DNA of 36,200 nt from Firmicutes bacterium CAG:475. Its GTDB lineage: Bacteria; Bacillota; Clostridia; Christensenellales; CAG-917. Location of the stretch: NCBI GenBank assembly GCA_000434435.1, contig FR895520.1:1-36200 (forward strand). The letters run 5' to 3'. How positions within the stretch are numbered: position 1 is the stretch's first letter; each line of letters opens with the position of its first letter. The notes under the pieces are model-generated. The model was not told where the DNA came from. It was given only the letters and a program-made list of their open reading frames with translations, and made no database searches. Of the stretch, positions 24,373 to 32,703 are shown in pieces. Both the position numbers and the translations under genes were made by a program.

Positions 24373-26580
24373 CTATCCTCTCTTATAATAATTGATAAGG
24401 CACCCGTCGAGAATGATTTGTTTTTCCGAATCGGTAAGCGCACCTATTTTAAGCACGATGCTTTCCTTCTTTCCTCCTCGCACCAGATACGCATTAAATT
24501 CGCTTTTGCCTTGCAACAGAGTATCCCTGATGTTTTCAATGACGACTATATCGCCTTTTTTATATTCCGTTTTGCAATCGATAAGCGGCAACATTCCCCA
24601 GTTTATAAGGTTTGAACGATAACGTTTTGTAGCATATTCTCTTGCGATGTTTGCACCGCCTCCGAGAAAACGTTGACAGCTTGCCGCTTGTTCTCTTGCG
24701 CTACCGTCACCGGGTTTAACCGCAAAAATACAAGAGGAAATCGTCGTGTCGTTGAAATCAAAATTCAAATCCGATAATACCGATTTTATATCTGCGTTGT
24801 CACCGTCGCGAACACATTTGCTTGCTCCTACATAAAGCGGATCTTTCCTCGACAACGCAAATTCTGCAAGACGAAGCGGATTGCTTCTAAATGACGATGT
24901 TTCGCCCGAAGGTATCAGTTCGTCTGTCGTTGTGACAGAATCGTTTATCACGCTACACAGTTTTAGCGCAAGATTCTTTTTTAACGGCTGAATTGTCGGA
25001 ATATCGGTAATGTTCGGCCCGTACACGAGTTCAATCGACGCATCTGCTTTGCCGAATCCATTGAAAACTCGTGACGAATATGCTTTATTGTCATATTCGA
25101 ACGGCAAAAAGTTCTCTTCGAAATCCACATCGAACGCCGAAGTTAAAACACCGCCGTTTACTGCGGTTGCGGCAATCGAGCGCGCATCCATCAGTGCAAC
25201 CGATGCGATTTGGTTGTCCGACGGCTTGCTTCCCTCTCTTCTTTCGAAATTTCTTGTTGTATGTCGTATGCTGAAACCGTTGTTGCACGGCACGTCGCCC
25301 GCACCGAAACACGGACCACAGAAACATGGTTTTACGACTGCACCGCTTTCTATCAAAGATGCGACCGAACCGTTTTTGACGAGTGCGAGATTCGTCGGTT
25401 GCGATCCGGGATAAATCGAGAGCGAAAACGAGCCGCACCCGACACTCTTCCCTTTCAAAACATTTGCGGCCACGGATATATTGTCATAAGTTCCGCCTGC
25501 GCAACCGGCAATTATGCCTTGAGAAACAATAATCCTTCCGTTTTTGATTTTGTCTGTCAAAGTGAAAGTTCCGTTTTTAAGTCCAAGCAGTGCGTTTCCT
25601 TTATTTTCGACTTCGGACAGGATTTCATACGGATTTGCGATTACGTCGGCAAGTTTGAATACGTTTGACGGGTGAAAAGGAAGCGCAATCATCGGTTCGA
25701 CTTCTGAAAGGTCTATAACTATGCCGCCGTCGTATCGAGCACCTTGTCGAGGCTTCAATTCTCTATAATCCGACTCTCTTCCGTAAACTTTGAGATAGTC
25801 TCTGGTTTTTTCGTCGGTACACCATACGGAAGAAAGGCATGCGCTTTCGGTTGTCATTACGTCGATACCGTTTCTGAACTCCATCGAAAGATTTTCAATT
25901 CCGTCACCGACAAACTCCAACACGGCGTTTTTGACAAAGCCGTTGCCGAATACTTTTCCTATAAGAGTAAGGGCGACGTCTTGTGGTCCTACGCCTTTTC
26001 TCACTTTTCCTTTGAGGCAAACGGCAATGACACGCGGATAGTCGATATCATAGGTGCGCTTCAAAAGCTGTTTCACAATTTCAGGACCGCCCTCTCCGAT
26101 TGCCATAGTCCCGATTGCCCCGTAACGCGTGTGAGAGTCCGAACCCAATATCATTTTTCCGCAACCTGCAAACATCTCGCGCATATAGCTGTGTATAACC
26201 GCCACATTTGCAGGGACGTAAATCCCGCCGTATTTTTTTGCACAAGACAATCCGAAAACGTGATCGTCCTCGTTTATTGTTCCGCCGACCGCACATAAGG
26301 AATTGTGACAATTTGTCAAAACATAGGGCACAGGGAACTCTTTAAGTCCGCTGGCTTTTGCCGACTGAATTATTCCGACATATGTTATATCGTGAGATGC
26401 AAGAGCGTCGAAACGCAGGTTGAGTTTGTTGTCATCGGAAGATAAATTGTGGCTAGACAAAATAGAGTACGCAATCGTTCCCTTCTTTCCGCTCGATTTT
26501 GTTCCGGAAACTTTCAATTCGTTCTCAGATACAAGTTTGCCGTTTAAATAATATGTTGTGGCATCGATAAGTTCTATCAT
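24373..26580 (-). CDS. Aconitase-superfamily hydratase (YbhJ-like)
   Basis: A 735-residue relative of aconitase and of E. coli YbhJ. The three cluster cysteines are kept: one in AGCAGGTYDN and two in CFCGPCFG, so a 4Fe-4S cluster is likely. Other aconitase landmarks are LGSDSHTRYGAIGTMAIGEGG, the C-terminal swivel motif GDGSAREQAA and RSNLINWGMLPLI. The aconitase reaction itself is not assured: members of this subgroup have no settled substrate. ATG 26580 is the likely start (MIELIDATTYYLNGK); a TTG 11 codons upstream would add unrelated residues. No ribosome binding site is visible. It is in the run between the PH-like membrane protein and alr. Confidence 0.82.
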   Translation of the reverse strand: MIELIDATTYYLNGKLVSENELKVSGTKSSGKKGTIAYSILSSHNLSSDDNKLNLRFDALASHDITYVGIIQSAKASGLKEFPVPYVLTNCHNSLCAVGGTINEDDHVFGLSCAKKYGGIYVPANVAVIHSYMREMFAGCGKMILGSDSHTRYGAIGTMAIGEGGPEIVKQLLKRTYDIDYPRVIAVCLKGKVRKGVGPQDVALTLIGKVFGNGFVKNAVLEFVGDGIENLSMEFRNGIDVMTTESACLSSVWCTDEKTRDYLKVYGRESDYRELKPRQGARYDGGIVIDLSEVEPMIALPFHPSNVFKLADVIANPYEILSEVENKGNALLGLKNGTFTLTDKIKNGRIIVSQGIIAGCAGGTYDNISVAANVLKGKSVGCGSFSLSIYPGSQPTNLALVKNGSVASLIESGAVVKPCFCGPCFGAGDVPCNNGFSIRHTTRNFERREGSKPSDNQIASVALMDARSIAATAVNGGVLTSAFDVDFEENFLPFEYDNKAYSSRVFNGFGKADASIELVYGPNITDIPTIQPLKKNLALKLCSVINDSVTTTDELIPSGETSSFRSNPLRLAEFALSRKDPLYVGASKCVRDGDNADIKSVLSDLNFDFNDTTISSCIFAVKPGDGSAREQAASCQRFLGGGANIAREYATKRYRSNLINWGMLPLIDCKTEYKKGDIVVIENIRDTLLQGKSEFNAYLVRGGKKESIVLKIGALTDSEKQIILDGCLINYYKRG

Positions 26581-26631
26581 TTGTTTCGGTATTATGTTTA
26601 TTGCAAAATACAATATATATATATGCTTAAT

Positions 26632-27111
26632 TTATTTCTTGTCTTTGTTTTTCTTTTCGGGAGTGAAAACCTCAACGATTATTTCGCCGATACGGTTGCG
26701 CATTTCGTGAATAAAAGCGTCGATTTTTTGCGGTGCGACGTTGATCTTGAAACTAACTTCTCCGTCCTGTTCTTTAAGTCCCTTTGTGATGAGATAAATC
26801 TCGCCGGTAAGGCTGTTTTGCTTTATGCAAACGATATCTTCGTACTTGATTTTGTCAACGAAAAATCCGAGTACAGACACCATTTTGTCCTCTTTGAATC
26901 CGTAATAACTGTTAAACAGCACAAGCAACGCGGCAACTGCGATTATAACTGCCGCAACTATTGAAACCCATGCCACTGCGGGCTGTTGAGTTGCAACGCC
27001 GTTTGCACCCGCGAGCATTGCTATATCAAGTGCCGCAATCGCAAGCGCACCCACAATTATCACTGCGACAATGACGGTTTTGACAATGCCGAAATTCATT
27101 CTAAACTTCAT
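26632..27111 (-). CDS. Small membrane protein with bacterial PH-like domain
   Basis: A 159-residue protein. Two hydrophobic helices (about 8-30 and 47-65) are followed by a soluble domain of about 75 residues beginning YYGFKEDKMVSVLGFFVDK, a pattern seen in bacterial PH-like (SdpI/DUF1200-like) domains, and a lysine-rich tail. ATG 27111 is set by AGGAG five bases upstream; a GTG six bases earlier overlaps that site. It follows two larger membrane proteins with a 45-base gap and may form a complex with them. No function is known to me. Confidence 0.75.
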   Translation of the reverse strand: MKFRMNFGIVKTVIVAVIIVGALAIAALDIAMLAGANGVATQQPAVAWVSIVAAVIIAVAALLVLFNSYYGFKEDKMVSVLGFFVDKIKYEDIVCIKQNSLTGEIYLITKGLKEQDGEVSFKINVAPQKIDAFIHEMRNRIGEIIVEVFTPEKKNKDKK

Positions 27112-27156
27112 ATTCACTCCTAAATTCAGCTCTTAAATTATCGTCTTTTGCAACAA

Positions 27157-28182
27157 TCAGTCGTCTTTTCTTTTGTCTTGCACGTATTCGTCTATCGTGA
27201 TTTGAGATTCGCCTGACGCGTCGTAATCGAAATCTTCCGCTTGTTGCTCTGCTCTGAAACCGTACTCGACGGTGTTGATAACCGTCGTTGCGTCGGTGTA
27301 GAAACTAAATCCTTTGGTCTTGTAGTAACCTATAAGCTCGATTGCGCGGAGCATAAAATAGTACATGCTCGGAAGCACTAGGGACATAAGTCCGCCCGTC
27401 GGAATCGCAAAAGCAGTCGTAAACAAATACACAATCGTAAACGTCACCGCATAGGACTTAAACAATCCGTCAACGTTGCTCTTGACGTAGGTCAAACTTC
27501 TTGTAAAACTCGTATAAACGCTCTCTTCGGGATGGAAAAGCATACGAGGCAACCACCCTGCCAAAAGCGTTGCACGAAGAGAACAAATCACGATACCCAC
27601 AAAAAGAAGAATAGGGAGCACAAAATAGCCGATTTCTCCGAAAAGTCCGAATAGTATGGCAAGCATAATCGCGGCAAAAACCAAGTCTATGGGAAGAGTT
27701 ATCGTAAGCCGCGCGGCGGAATACTTGCAGCACTTTTTGAAGTTGAGAGCCATATTGCTCGCAAATCCGTATCTCATGTTGGACGCCATAAGGTTGTTGA
27801 TAACGTCTGCGTTCGTATAATACGAAAGTCCGAAAACGAAGCAATAAAAAGCATAAACGAAAACAGCGGCAAAAATCAATCCCAACGTTGCGCCGACGTT
27901 TTGCGAGAATATGCAAACAAATCCGTCGCGAAGGTTTGTCAAAACATCGCTTGCCGCCGCTCTTATAGACAAACCTCCGTTCCAAACCGCAGACAAACCG
28001 TCCTTGATTGCGACCATGCAGGAAGCGACCTCGGTTGTCGACTCGATTACGTTCCATATCGGCAATACTATCGCCGCACCGATCGCAAGCGATAAAACGA
28101 GGGATATAACTATCCAAAAAAAGATTTTGACTGCATGTCCCATATTGGAAAACAACAGTGAGAGCGAATACTTAAATTCCAT
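27157..28182 (-). CDS. Multi-spanning membrane protein of unknown function
   Basis: A 341-residue protein with about six hydrophobic helices between residues 15 and 285 and an acidic cytoplasmic tail (ESQITIDEYVQDKRKDD). I recognise no catalytic or transport motif. Its architecture resembles that of the upstream neighbour (28239-29099), including an amphipathic stretch ahead of the last third (SVYTSFTRSLTYVKSN versus SALRQAVRSISGKVS), so the two may be distant paralogues. Start: GGAG six bases before the ATG. Encoded 56 bases after its neighbour. Confidence 0.7.
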   Translation of the reverse strand: MEFKYSLSLLFSNMGHAVKIFFWIVISLVLSLAIGAAIVLPIWNVIESTTEVASCMVAIKDGLSAVWNGGLSIRAAASDVLTNLRDGFVCIFSQNVGATLGLIFAAVFVYAFYCFVFGLSYYTNADVINNLMASNMRYGFASNMALNFKKCCKYSAARLTITLPIDLVFAAIMLAILFGLFGEIGYFVLPILLFVGIVICSLRATLLAGWLPRMLFHPEESVYTSFTRSLTYVKSNVDGLFKSYAVTFTIVYLFTTAFAIPTGGLMSLVLPSMYYFMLRAIELIGYYKTKGFSFYTDATTVINTVEYGFRAEQQAEDFDYDASGESQITIDEYVQDKRKDD

Positions 28183-28238
28183 ACCATTCTCCGAGGCACA
28201 GCCTCATATTATTTGCAAGGTCAAAGCTGCAAGTTTTA

Positions 28239-29099
28239 TTACTTTGACCAAATATCCTTTTTCTTTTGCTGCAAATCCATACGCTCCGTACCCGTAACCT
28301 CGTAAAAGACGTTGTACATAAGCGTGATGTAAAACGGCACGACGCACAGATACGCAATGGCGTCGAGCAGAACTTCCGAAACGACTCCGCAATGCAACGC
28401 GCCCGTGATTATCATACAAAGCTCGACGGGAACGATTGACAAAAGAATCGTGAAAAAGGTTTTTGAAACTTTGCCCGATATACTGCGCACCGCTTGTCGC
28501 AACGCACTTCTCATCGGAAGTCCGGTGTGCAAGCAATACGGCGGCCACAATATGACGATGGACATAAGCAATATCATCAAAAACTGCATAAGAACCACGG
28601 TTATCGACGAAAAGACGAGCCACGTCACCCTACTCTTGAAAGTCACCCACCAAAGATAATACAGCACAGTACCCAAAAGATTGAAAAGCTCGAAGGACAC
28701 AAGCGCAAGCACACAGAACGTAAGCGACGTCAACAGGTTGAAATTAAGCCTCGTTTTCACCCTATCGGGAGCGATCGTAAAAACTCCGATGCGCATATGC
28801 GTGTCGATAACGCCGTACATAATCGCAACGAAGAATACGAGAAGGACAAGTCCTATTATACCGAGATACCAATATGAAAAAGGCAACTCGCGCATGCTCA
28901 CGTACATATCCGCAAAGTTCTTGGGGTTTATGGTCTTATAATCGAAAAGATAATAAAGCGTCGAGGACGGAGAGAGTAAAAAAGGCAACAGCAAAGCGGG
29001 CGCAACGCTCAAAAGCATCAGATATGCGCCCTTATCGAAAAAGTATTTCCACGCTTGCTTGAAGCACCGATTGCTTCTTGAACTGTCCTTAACTCTCAC
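28239..29099 (-). CDS. Multi-spanning membrane protein (DUF975-like)
   Basis: A 286-residue protein with about six hydrophobic helices and basic ends. The topology and the central LWWVTFKSRVTWLVFSS and ALRQAVRSISGK segments recall DUF975-type membrane proteins of Bacillota, but the resemblance is weak. It starts with GTG, preceded by AGGAGG at five to six bases; that site overlaps the valS stop codon, so translation is coupled to valS. Function unknown. Confidence 0.7.
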   Translation of the reverse strand: MRVKDSSRSNRCFKQAWKYFFDKGAYLMLLSVAPALLLPFLLSPSSTLYYLFDYKTINPKNFADMYVSMRELPFSYWYLGIIGLVLLVFFVAIMYGVIDTHMRIGVFTIAPDRVKTRLNFNLLTSLTFCVLALVSFELFNLLGTVLYYLWWVTFKSRVTWLVFSSITVVLMQFLMILLMSIVILWPPYCLHTGLPMRSALRQAVRSISGKVSKTFFTILLSIVPVELCMIITGALHCGVVSEVLLDAIAYLCVVPFYITLMYNVFYEVTGTERMDLQQKKKDIWSK

Positions 29100-29108
29100 T
29101 TTGCCTCC

Positions 29109-31733
29109 TTAATCGAACATTGCAAGTTTGTCTTTGAGTTTTGCAAGTTTCTCGTTTGCTTTTTGAAGTTTGTCTTTCTCGTTGTCGATGAGCTTTTGCG
29201 GAGCTTTGGACACGAATCCCGTGTTTGCCAAAAGTCCTTCCGTCTTCTTGATGATTTGAAGAGTTTGCTCTATCTCCTGATTGATACGCTCTTTCTCTTT
29301 ATCCTCGTCGATAAGCTCTCCGAGCGGTACGAGAATTTCCGCGTCGTGCGTGACGATTGCGCTCACTTTCGAGCCGAGGCCGCTTCTGTCCTCGACAAGC
29401 GTGATTTCACCGACGCCGGCAAGTTTTTGGATATATGCGCTTGCCGACTCGATAAATTTCGGATCTTTTGCAATGACGTACGCATTTATCTTCTTTGAAG
29501 GCACGACATTCATTTCGTTGCGGAGATTTCTTATCGAAGAAATTATTTCTCTGAGTCCTTCAAATTGAGCCTCTTCCTTTCTGAACACTCTGTGTTTGTT
29601 GTACGACGGCCACTCTTGCACCATAAGCACACTGCCCTTAGGAGCAAATTTGGAGTAGATTTCTTCGGTTACGAAAGGAATGAACGGATGGAGCAATTTG
29701 AGTATTTGCGTAAGCACGTATGCAAGCATTGCGATTGCGTGATTGTGTTGCTTTTTGTCCTCGGAATAGAGCATCGTTTTGCTCATTTCGATGTACCAGT
29801 CGCAGAATTCGCTCCACACGAAATCATAAAGTCTTGCGGCGGCAAGTCCGATTTCGTATTTGTTAAGGTTTATCGTAACTTCTTTTACGACGTCGTTAAG
29901 ACGTGTGAGAATCCACTTGTCCGCTCCGTTGAATCTGGACGGCAAAGTCAAATCGTCGTCGTCTTTTATGTTCATGATGACAAAACGAGAAGCGTTCCAA
30001 AGTTTATTGACAAAGTTTCTGCAACTCTCGATTTTGCCGTCGGTAAACCTCGTATCGCTGCCCGGTGCAATGCCCGTTGCAAGAGAGAAACGCAAAGCGT
30101 CCGCGCCGTATTTGTCGATGATTTCAAGCGGATCAATACCGTTGCCGAGGCTCTTCGACATCTTTCTGCCTTGTGCGTCGCGCACGAGTCCGTGGATAAG
30201 CACTTCGCTGAAAGGCACTTCGCCCATAAACTCTATGCCGCTGAATATCATTCTCGCAACCCAGAAGAATATGATGTCGTAACCCGTAACGAGCACGTTG
30301 GTGGGATAAAAATAACTCAAATTCTTCGTCTTTTTGGGGTATCCGAGAGTGCTAAACGGCCAAAGCGCAGAGCTGAACCACGTGTCGAGTACGTCCTCGT
30401 CCTGATGAATATGATGTCCGCCGCACTTGGGACAAGTGTCAACCGCCGTTTTGGAAACGACCATTTCGCCGCAATCGTCGCAATAGTACGCAGGGATTCT
30501 GTGTCCCCACCAAAGTTGACGAGATATACACCAATCGCGGATGTTTTCCATCCAGTTGAAATAGGTGTTTTCAAATCTCTTCGGAATAAACTCCGTCTTT
30601 TTGGAGCGAACGGCTTTGATTGCAGGCTCGGCAAGCGGCTTCATTTTGACAAACCATTGCTTCGACACGAGAGATTCAACCGTTTCGCCGCAACGATAGC
30701 AAGTGCCCACGTTGTGCGCATACGGCTCGATTTTCACCATAAGACCGAGCGCGGTCAAATCTTCGACGATGGCTTTTCTTGCCAAAAGTCTGTCCATGCC
30801 CTTATACTTGCCTGCGTTCTCGTTCATAAGTCCGTCTTCGCCGATGACTTGGATGACGGGCAAATCGTGACGCAAACCGAGTTCGAAGTCATTGGGATCG
30901 TGCGCGGGGGTGATCTTCACTGCGCCAGTGCCGAATCCGATTTCGCAATAATCGTCCGCAACGACGGGGATTTCCCTGTCCGTGAGCGGAAGTTTGACGG
31001 TTTTGCCCACGTACTTTGCCATCTTTTCGTCTTTGGGATTGACGGCAACGGCGGTGTCGCCGAGCATGGTTTCGGGACGAGTGGTTGCAATCACGATTGC
31101 GTCGTCCTCACCTACGACCGGGTACTTATAATACCAAAGATTGGATTGTTGCTCTTCGTATTCCACTTCAGCGTCGCTGAGCGCAGTGTGGCAATGAGGA
31201 CACCAGTTGATTATGCGGTTGCCTCTGTAAATAAGTCCTTTTTTGTAATAACGTACAAATGCTTCCAAAACCGCGTTGGAGCAGTTTTCGTCCATTGTGA
31301 AAGCTGACTTCGACCAGTCGCAAGAAATGCCGAGTGCTTTTTGTTGCTCGACGATTCTGCCGCCGAATTGCTCTTTCCACGCCCATGCGCGTTGCAAAAA
31401 TCCGTCCCTCCCGACGTCGGACTTGGAAAGTCCTTCTTCCTTCTTCATTCTCTCTACAACCTTGACTTCGGTTGCGATGGAAGCGTGGTCGGTGCCGGGC
31501 ATCCAAAGTGTTTCGTATCCGCTCATTCTCTTGAAACGAACGATAATATCTTGCAAAGTTTCGTCGAGAGCGTGTCCCATATGAAGTTGCCCCGTGATAT
31601 TGGGCGGTGGCATCATAACCGTGAACGGCTCTTTTTCGGGATTGGGATGGGCTTCGAAAAACTTGCCCTTCAGCCACATATCGTAGATGCGTTTCTCAAA
31701 TTCCGGATTGTACGTTTTGTCCATATCCTGCAT
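29109..31733 (-). CDS. valS: Valyl-tRNA synthetase
   Basis: An 874-residue class I synthetase that charges tRNA-Val and edits threonine. Signatures: PPPNITGQLHMGHALD (HIGH motif), the CP1 editing domain with ATTRPETMLGDTAV, a zinc-ribbon-like CDDC...CPKC insert near the middle, GRKMSKSLGNGIDPLE (KMSKS motif), the anticodon domain, and a C-terminal coiled coil (KINQEIEQTLQIIKK-type heptads). The start is ATG 31733 with AAGGAG nine bases upstream; a longer frame to 31814 would run through the upstream terminator hairpin and is rejected. It is followed at 9 bases by a membrane protein gene. Confidence 0.95.
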   Translation of the reverse strand: MQDMDKTYNPEFEKRIYDMWLKGKFFEAHPNPEKEPFTVMMPPPNITGQLHMGHALDETLQDIIVRFKRMSGYETLWMPGTDHASIATEVKVVERMKKEEGLSKSDVGRDGFLQRAWAWKEQFGGRIVEQQKALGISCDWSKSAFTMDENCSNAVLEAFVRYYKKGLIYRGNRIINWCPHCHTALSDAEVEYEEQQSNLWYYKYPVVGEDDAIVIATTRPETMLGDTAVAVNPKDEKMAKYVGKTVKLPLTDREIPVVADDYCEIGFGTGAVKITPAHDPNDFELGLRHDLPVIQVIGEDGLMNENAGKYKGMDRLLARKAIVEDLTALGLMVKIEPYAHNVGTCYRCGETVESLVSKQWFVKMKPLAEPAIKAVRSKKTEFIPKRFENTYFNWMENIRDWCISRQLWWGHRIPAYYCDDCGEMVVSKTAVDTCPKCGGHHIHQDEDVLDTWFSSALWPFSTLGYPKKTKNLSYFYPTNVLVTGYDIIFFWVARMIFSGIEFMGEVPFSEVLIHGLVRDAQGRKMSKSLGNGIDPLEIIDKYGADALRFSLATGIAPGSDTRFTDGKIESCRNFVNKLWNASRFVIMNIKDDDDLTLPSRFNGADKWILTRLNDVVKEVTINLNKYEIGLAAARLYDFVWSEFCDWYIEMSKTMLYSEDKKQHNHAIAMLAYVLTQILKLLHPFIPFVTEEIYSKFAPKGSVLMVQEWPSYNKHRVFRKEEAQFEGLREIISSIRNLRNEMNVVPSKKINAYVIAKDPKFIESASAYIQKLAGVGEITLVEDRSGLGSKVSAIVTHDAEILVPLGELIDEDKEKERINQEIEQTLQIIKKTEGLLANTGFVSKAPQKLIDNEKDKLQKANEKLAKLKDKLAMFD

Positions 31734-31748
31734 GCTGTTTATCTCCTT

Positions 31749-31761
31749 GCGCCTAAGGCGC
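31749..31761 (-). promoter_or_regulatory. Hairpin abutting the valS ribosome binding site
   Basis: GCGCC and GGCGC (5-bp stem, 3-base loop) end exactly where the AAGGAG site (31743-31748) begins. The CCTT in the hairpin could alternatively pair with AAGG of that site, which would allow control of translation. Confidence 0.4.
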
Positions 31762-31771
31762 GACTGTATTC

Positions 31772-31812
31772 GATTATTAAAACGTTCCGAGAAGGCGTCG
31801 CCGTCTCGGAAC
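31772..31812 (-). terminator. Strong hairpin terminator between pgsA and valS
   Basis: GTTCCGAGA (31784-31792) pairs with TCTCGGAAC (31804-31812), with inner GGCG/CGCC pairing. On the minus strand the stem is followed by GTTTTAATAAT. It sits 20 bases after the pgsA stop. No promoter is visible between it and valS. Confidence 0.75.
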
Positions 31813-31831
31813 AAGATTTTTCAAAAGAAAA

Positions 31832-32557
31832 TCAACCTTCGTAAGTGCCGTCTTTCTTTTCTTGTACGATTTTTTGATCTTCCGCCTTAACGGATTCCGC
31901 CGTAGCCGCTTGCAATTTGCCCTCTTTGACAAGTTTGACTTGTTTCATGGTCTCTTTCAGATAGCTGAAAGCGGCGCCGTAGCTGAGCGCGATACCCCAT
32001 GCGAGAATACCCCAGTCGGCATATTGAACGTAATTGTGAAAAAATGCGAGTATAACGCCCACGGATATTGTGAACGAGGATACCTTGCCGAGCCAGTTCG
32101 CCTTGACCGTTGCGCCCTTTTTAAGCACGTAAAGCGCAATCATCGCCTGAATAAACTCTTTTGCGAAAATCAATATGACAAACGCATAGTGCACAAACCA
32201 CGGATTTGAAAGCGTGCCGTTTGCAACGAGGTTTTGACCGAGAGGGGTAAGTCCCGTGCAAAACGCGAGGCAAGCAAGCACCGATACGTGCATAAGTTTG
32301 TCCGCAATCGGATCAAGAACCATGCCGATGCCGCTTTGCATGTTGAACTTCCTTGCAATCCAGCCGTCAACCATATCGCTTCCCGATGCAAGGAAAAATA
32401 CGCCGAGAGCAACGTAAAAGAGCGTGAAATCGTCTCTTACGCCGGCAAGAGCCATAAGCGTGACGAACACGGGTACGCACAAAATGCGGAAATAAGTGAT
32501 GATGTTGGGGATTGTCCAAATCTCTTTGAAATCGATTTGACCGAGTTTTTTTGCCAT
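31832..32557 (-). CDS. pgsA: CDP-diacylglycerol-glycerol-3-phosphate 3-phosphatidyltransferase
   Basis: A 241-residue membrane enzyme making phosphatidylglycerol phosphate. The CDP-alcohol phosphotransferase motif is complete: DMVDGWIAR, then G and two aspartates in GMVLDPIADK. About five to six membrane helices follow, starting with IPNIITYFRILCVPVF, which is typical of PgsA. The tail (about 45 residues) is charged and longer than usual. Of several ATGs, 32557 has GGAG seven bases upstream. It is divergent from the lipid kinase and may work with it in phospholipid turnover. Confidence 0.93.
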   Translation of the reverse strand: MAKKLGQIDFKEIWTIPNIITYFRILCVPVFVTLMALAGVRDDFTLFYVALGVFFLASGSDMVDGWIARKFNMQSGIGMVLDPIADKLMHVSVLACLAFCTGLTPLGQNLVANGTLSNPWFVHYAFVILIFAKEFIQAMIALYVLKKGATVKANWLGKVSSFTISVGVILAFFHNYVQYADWGILAWGIALSYGAAFSYLKETMKQVKLVKEGKLQAATAESVKAEDQKIVQEKKDGTYEG

Positions 32558-32570
32558 ATTCATTCTCCAA

Positions 32571-32594
32571 ATACGCGTACGCAAGCGTGCGTAT
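32571..32594. promoter_or_regulatory. Inverted repeat in the pgsA leader
   Basis: ATACGC (32571-32576) and GCGTAT (32589-32594) are complementary, and two further wobble pairs can form inside. It lies between the predicted transcription start and the ribosome binding site of pgsA, so it can fold in the mRNA or bind a regulator. Confidence 0.4.
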
Positions 32595-32610
32595 GCTCGT
32601 AATTGTTATC

Positions 32611-32639
32611 ATTATAGCAAACAAATATTGTTATGTAAA
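32611..32639 (-). promoter_or_regulatory. Sigma-A promoter of pgsA
   Basis: On the minus strand TTTACA (32639-32634) and a perfect TATAAT (32616-32611) with a 17-base spacer. A 7-bp inverted repeat (TATTGTT 32626-32632 and AACAATA 32638-32644) straddles the -35 box and could be an operator. Confidence 0.75.
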
Positions 32640-32703
32640 CAATAAAATTGGCGCAAAAAGCACAAAATATAGAAATAAACAATAAAATGCACCGAGGACA
32701 TAT

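Noticed and set aside
26611..26625. TA-repeat upstream of the hydratase gene as a promoter
   Set aside because: It is a simple alternating AT run with no properly spaced -35 hexamer.
29565..31307. 580-codon open frame on the plus strand opposite valS
   Set aside because: Antisense shadow of valS with low-complexity, cysteine- and histidine-rich translation and no family features.
31734..31814. N-terminal extension of valS
   Set aside because: It would translate the terminator hairpin and lacks resemblance to ValS N-termini; AAGGAG is placed for the ATG at 31733.
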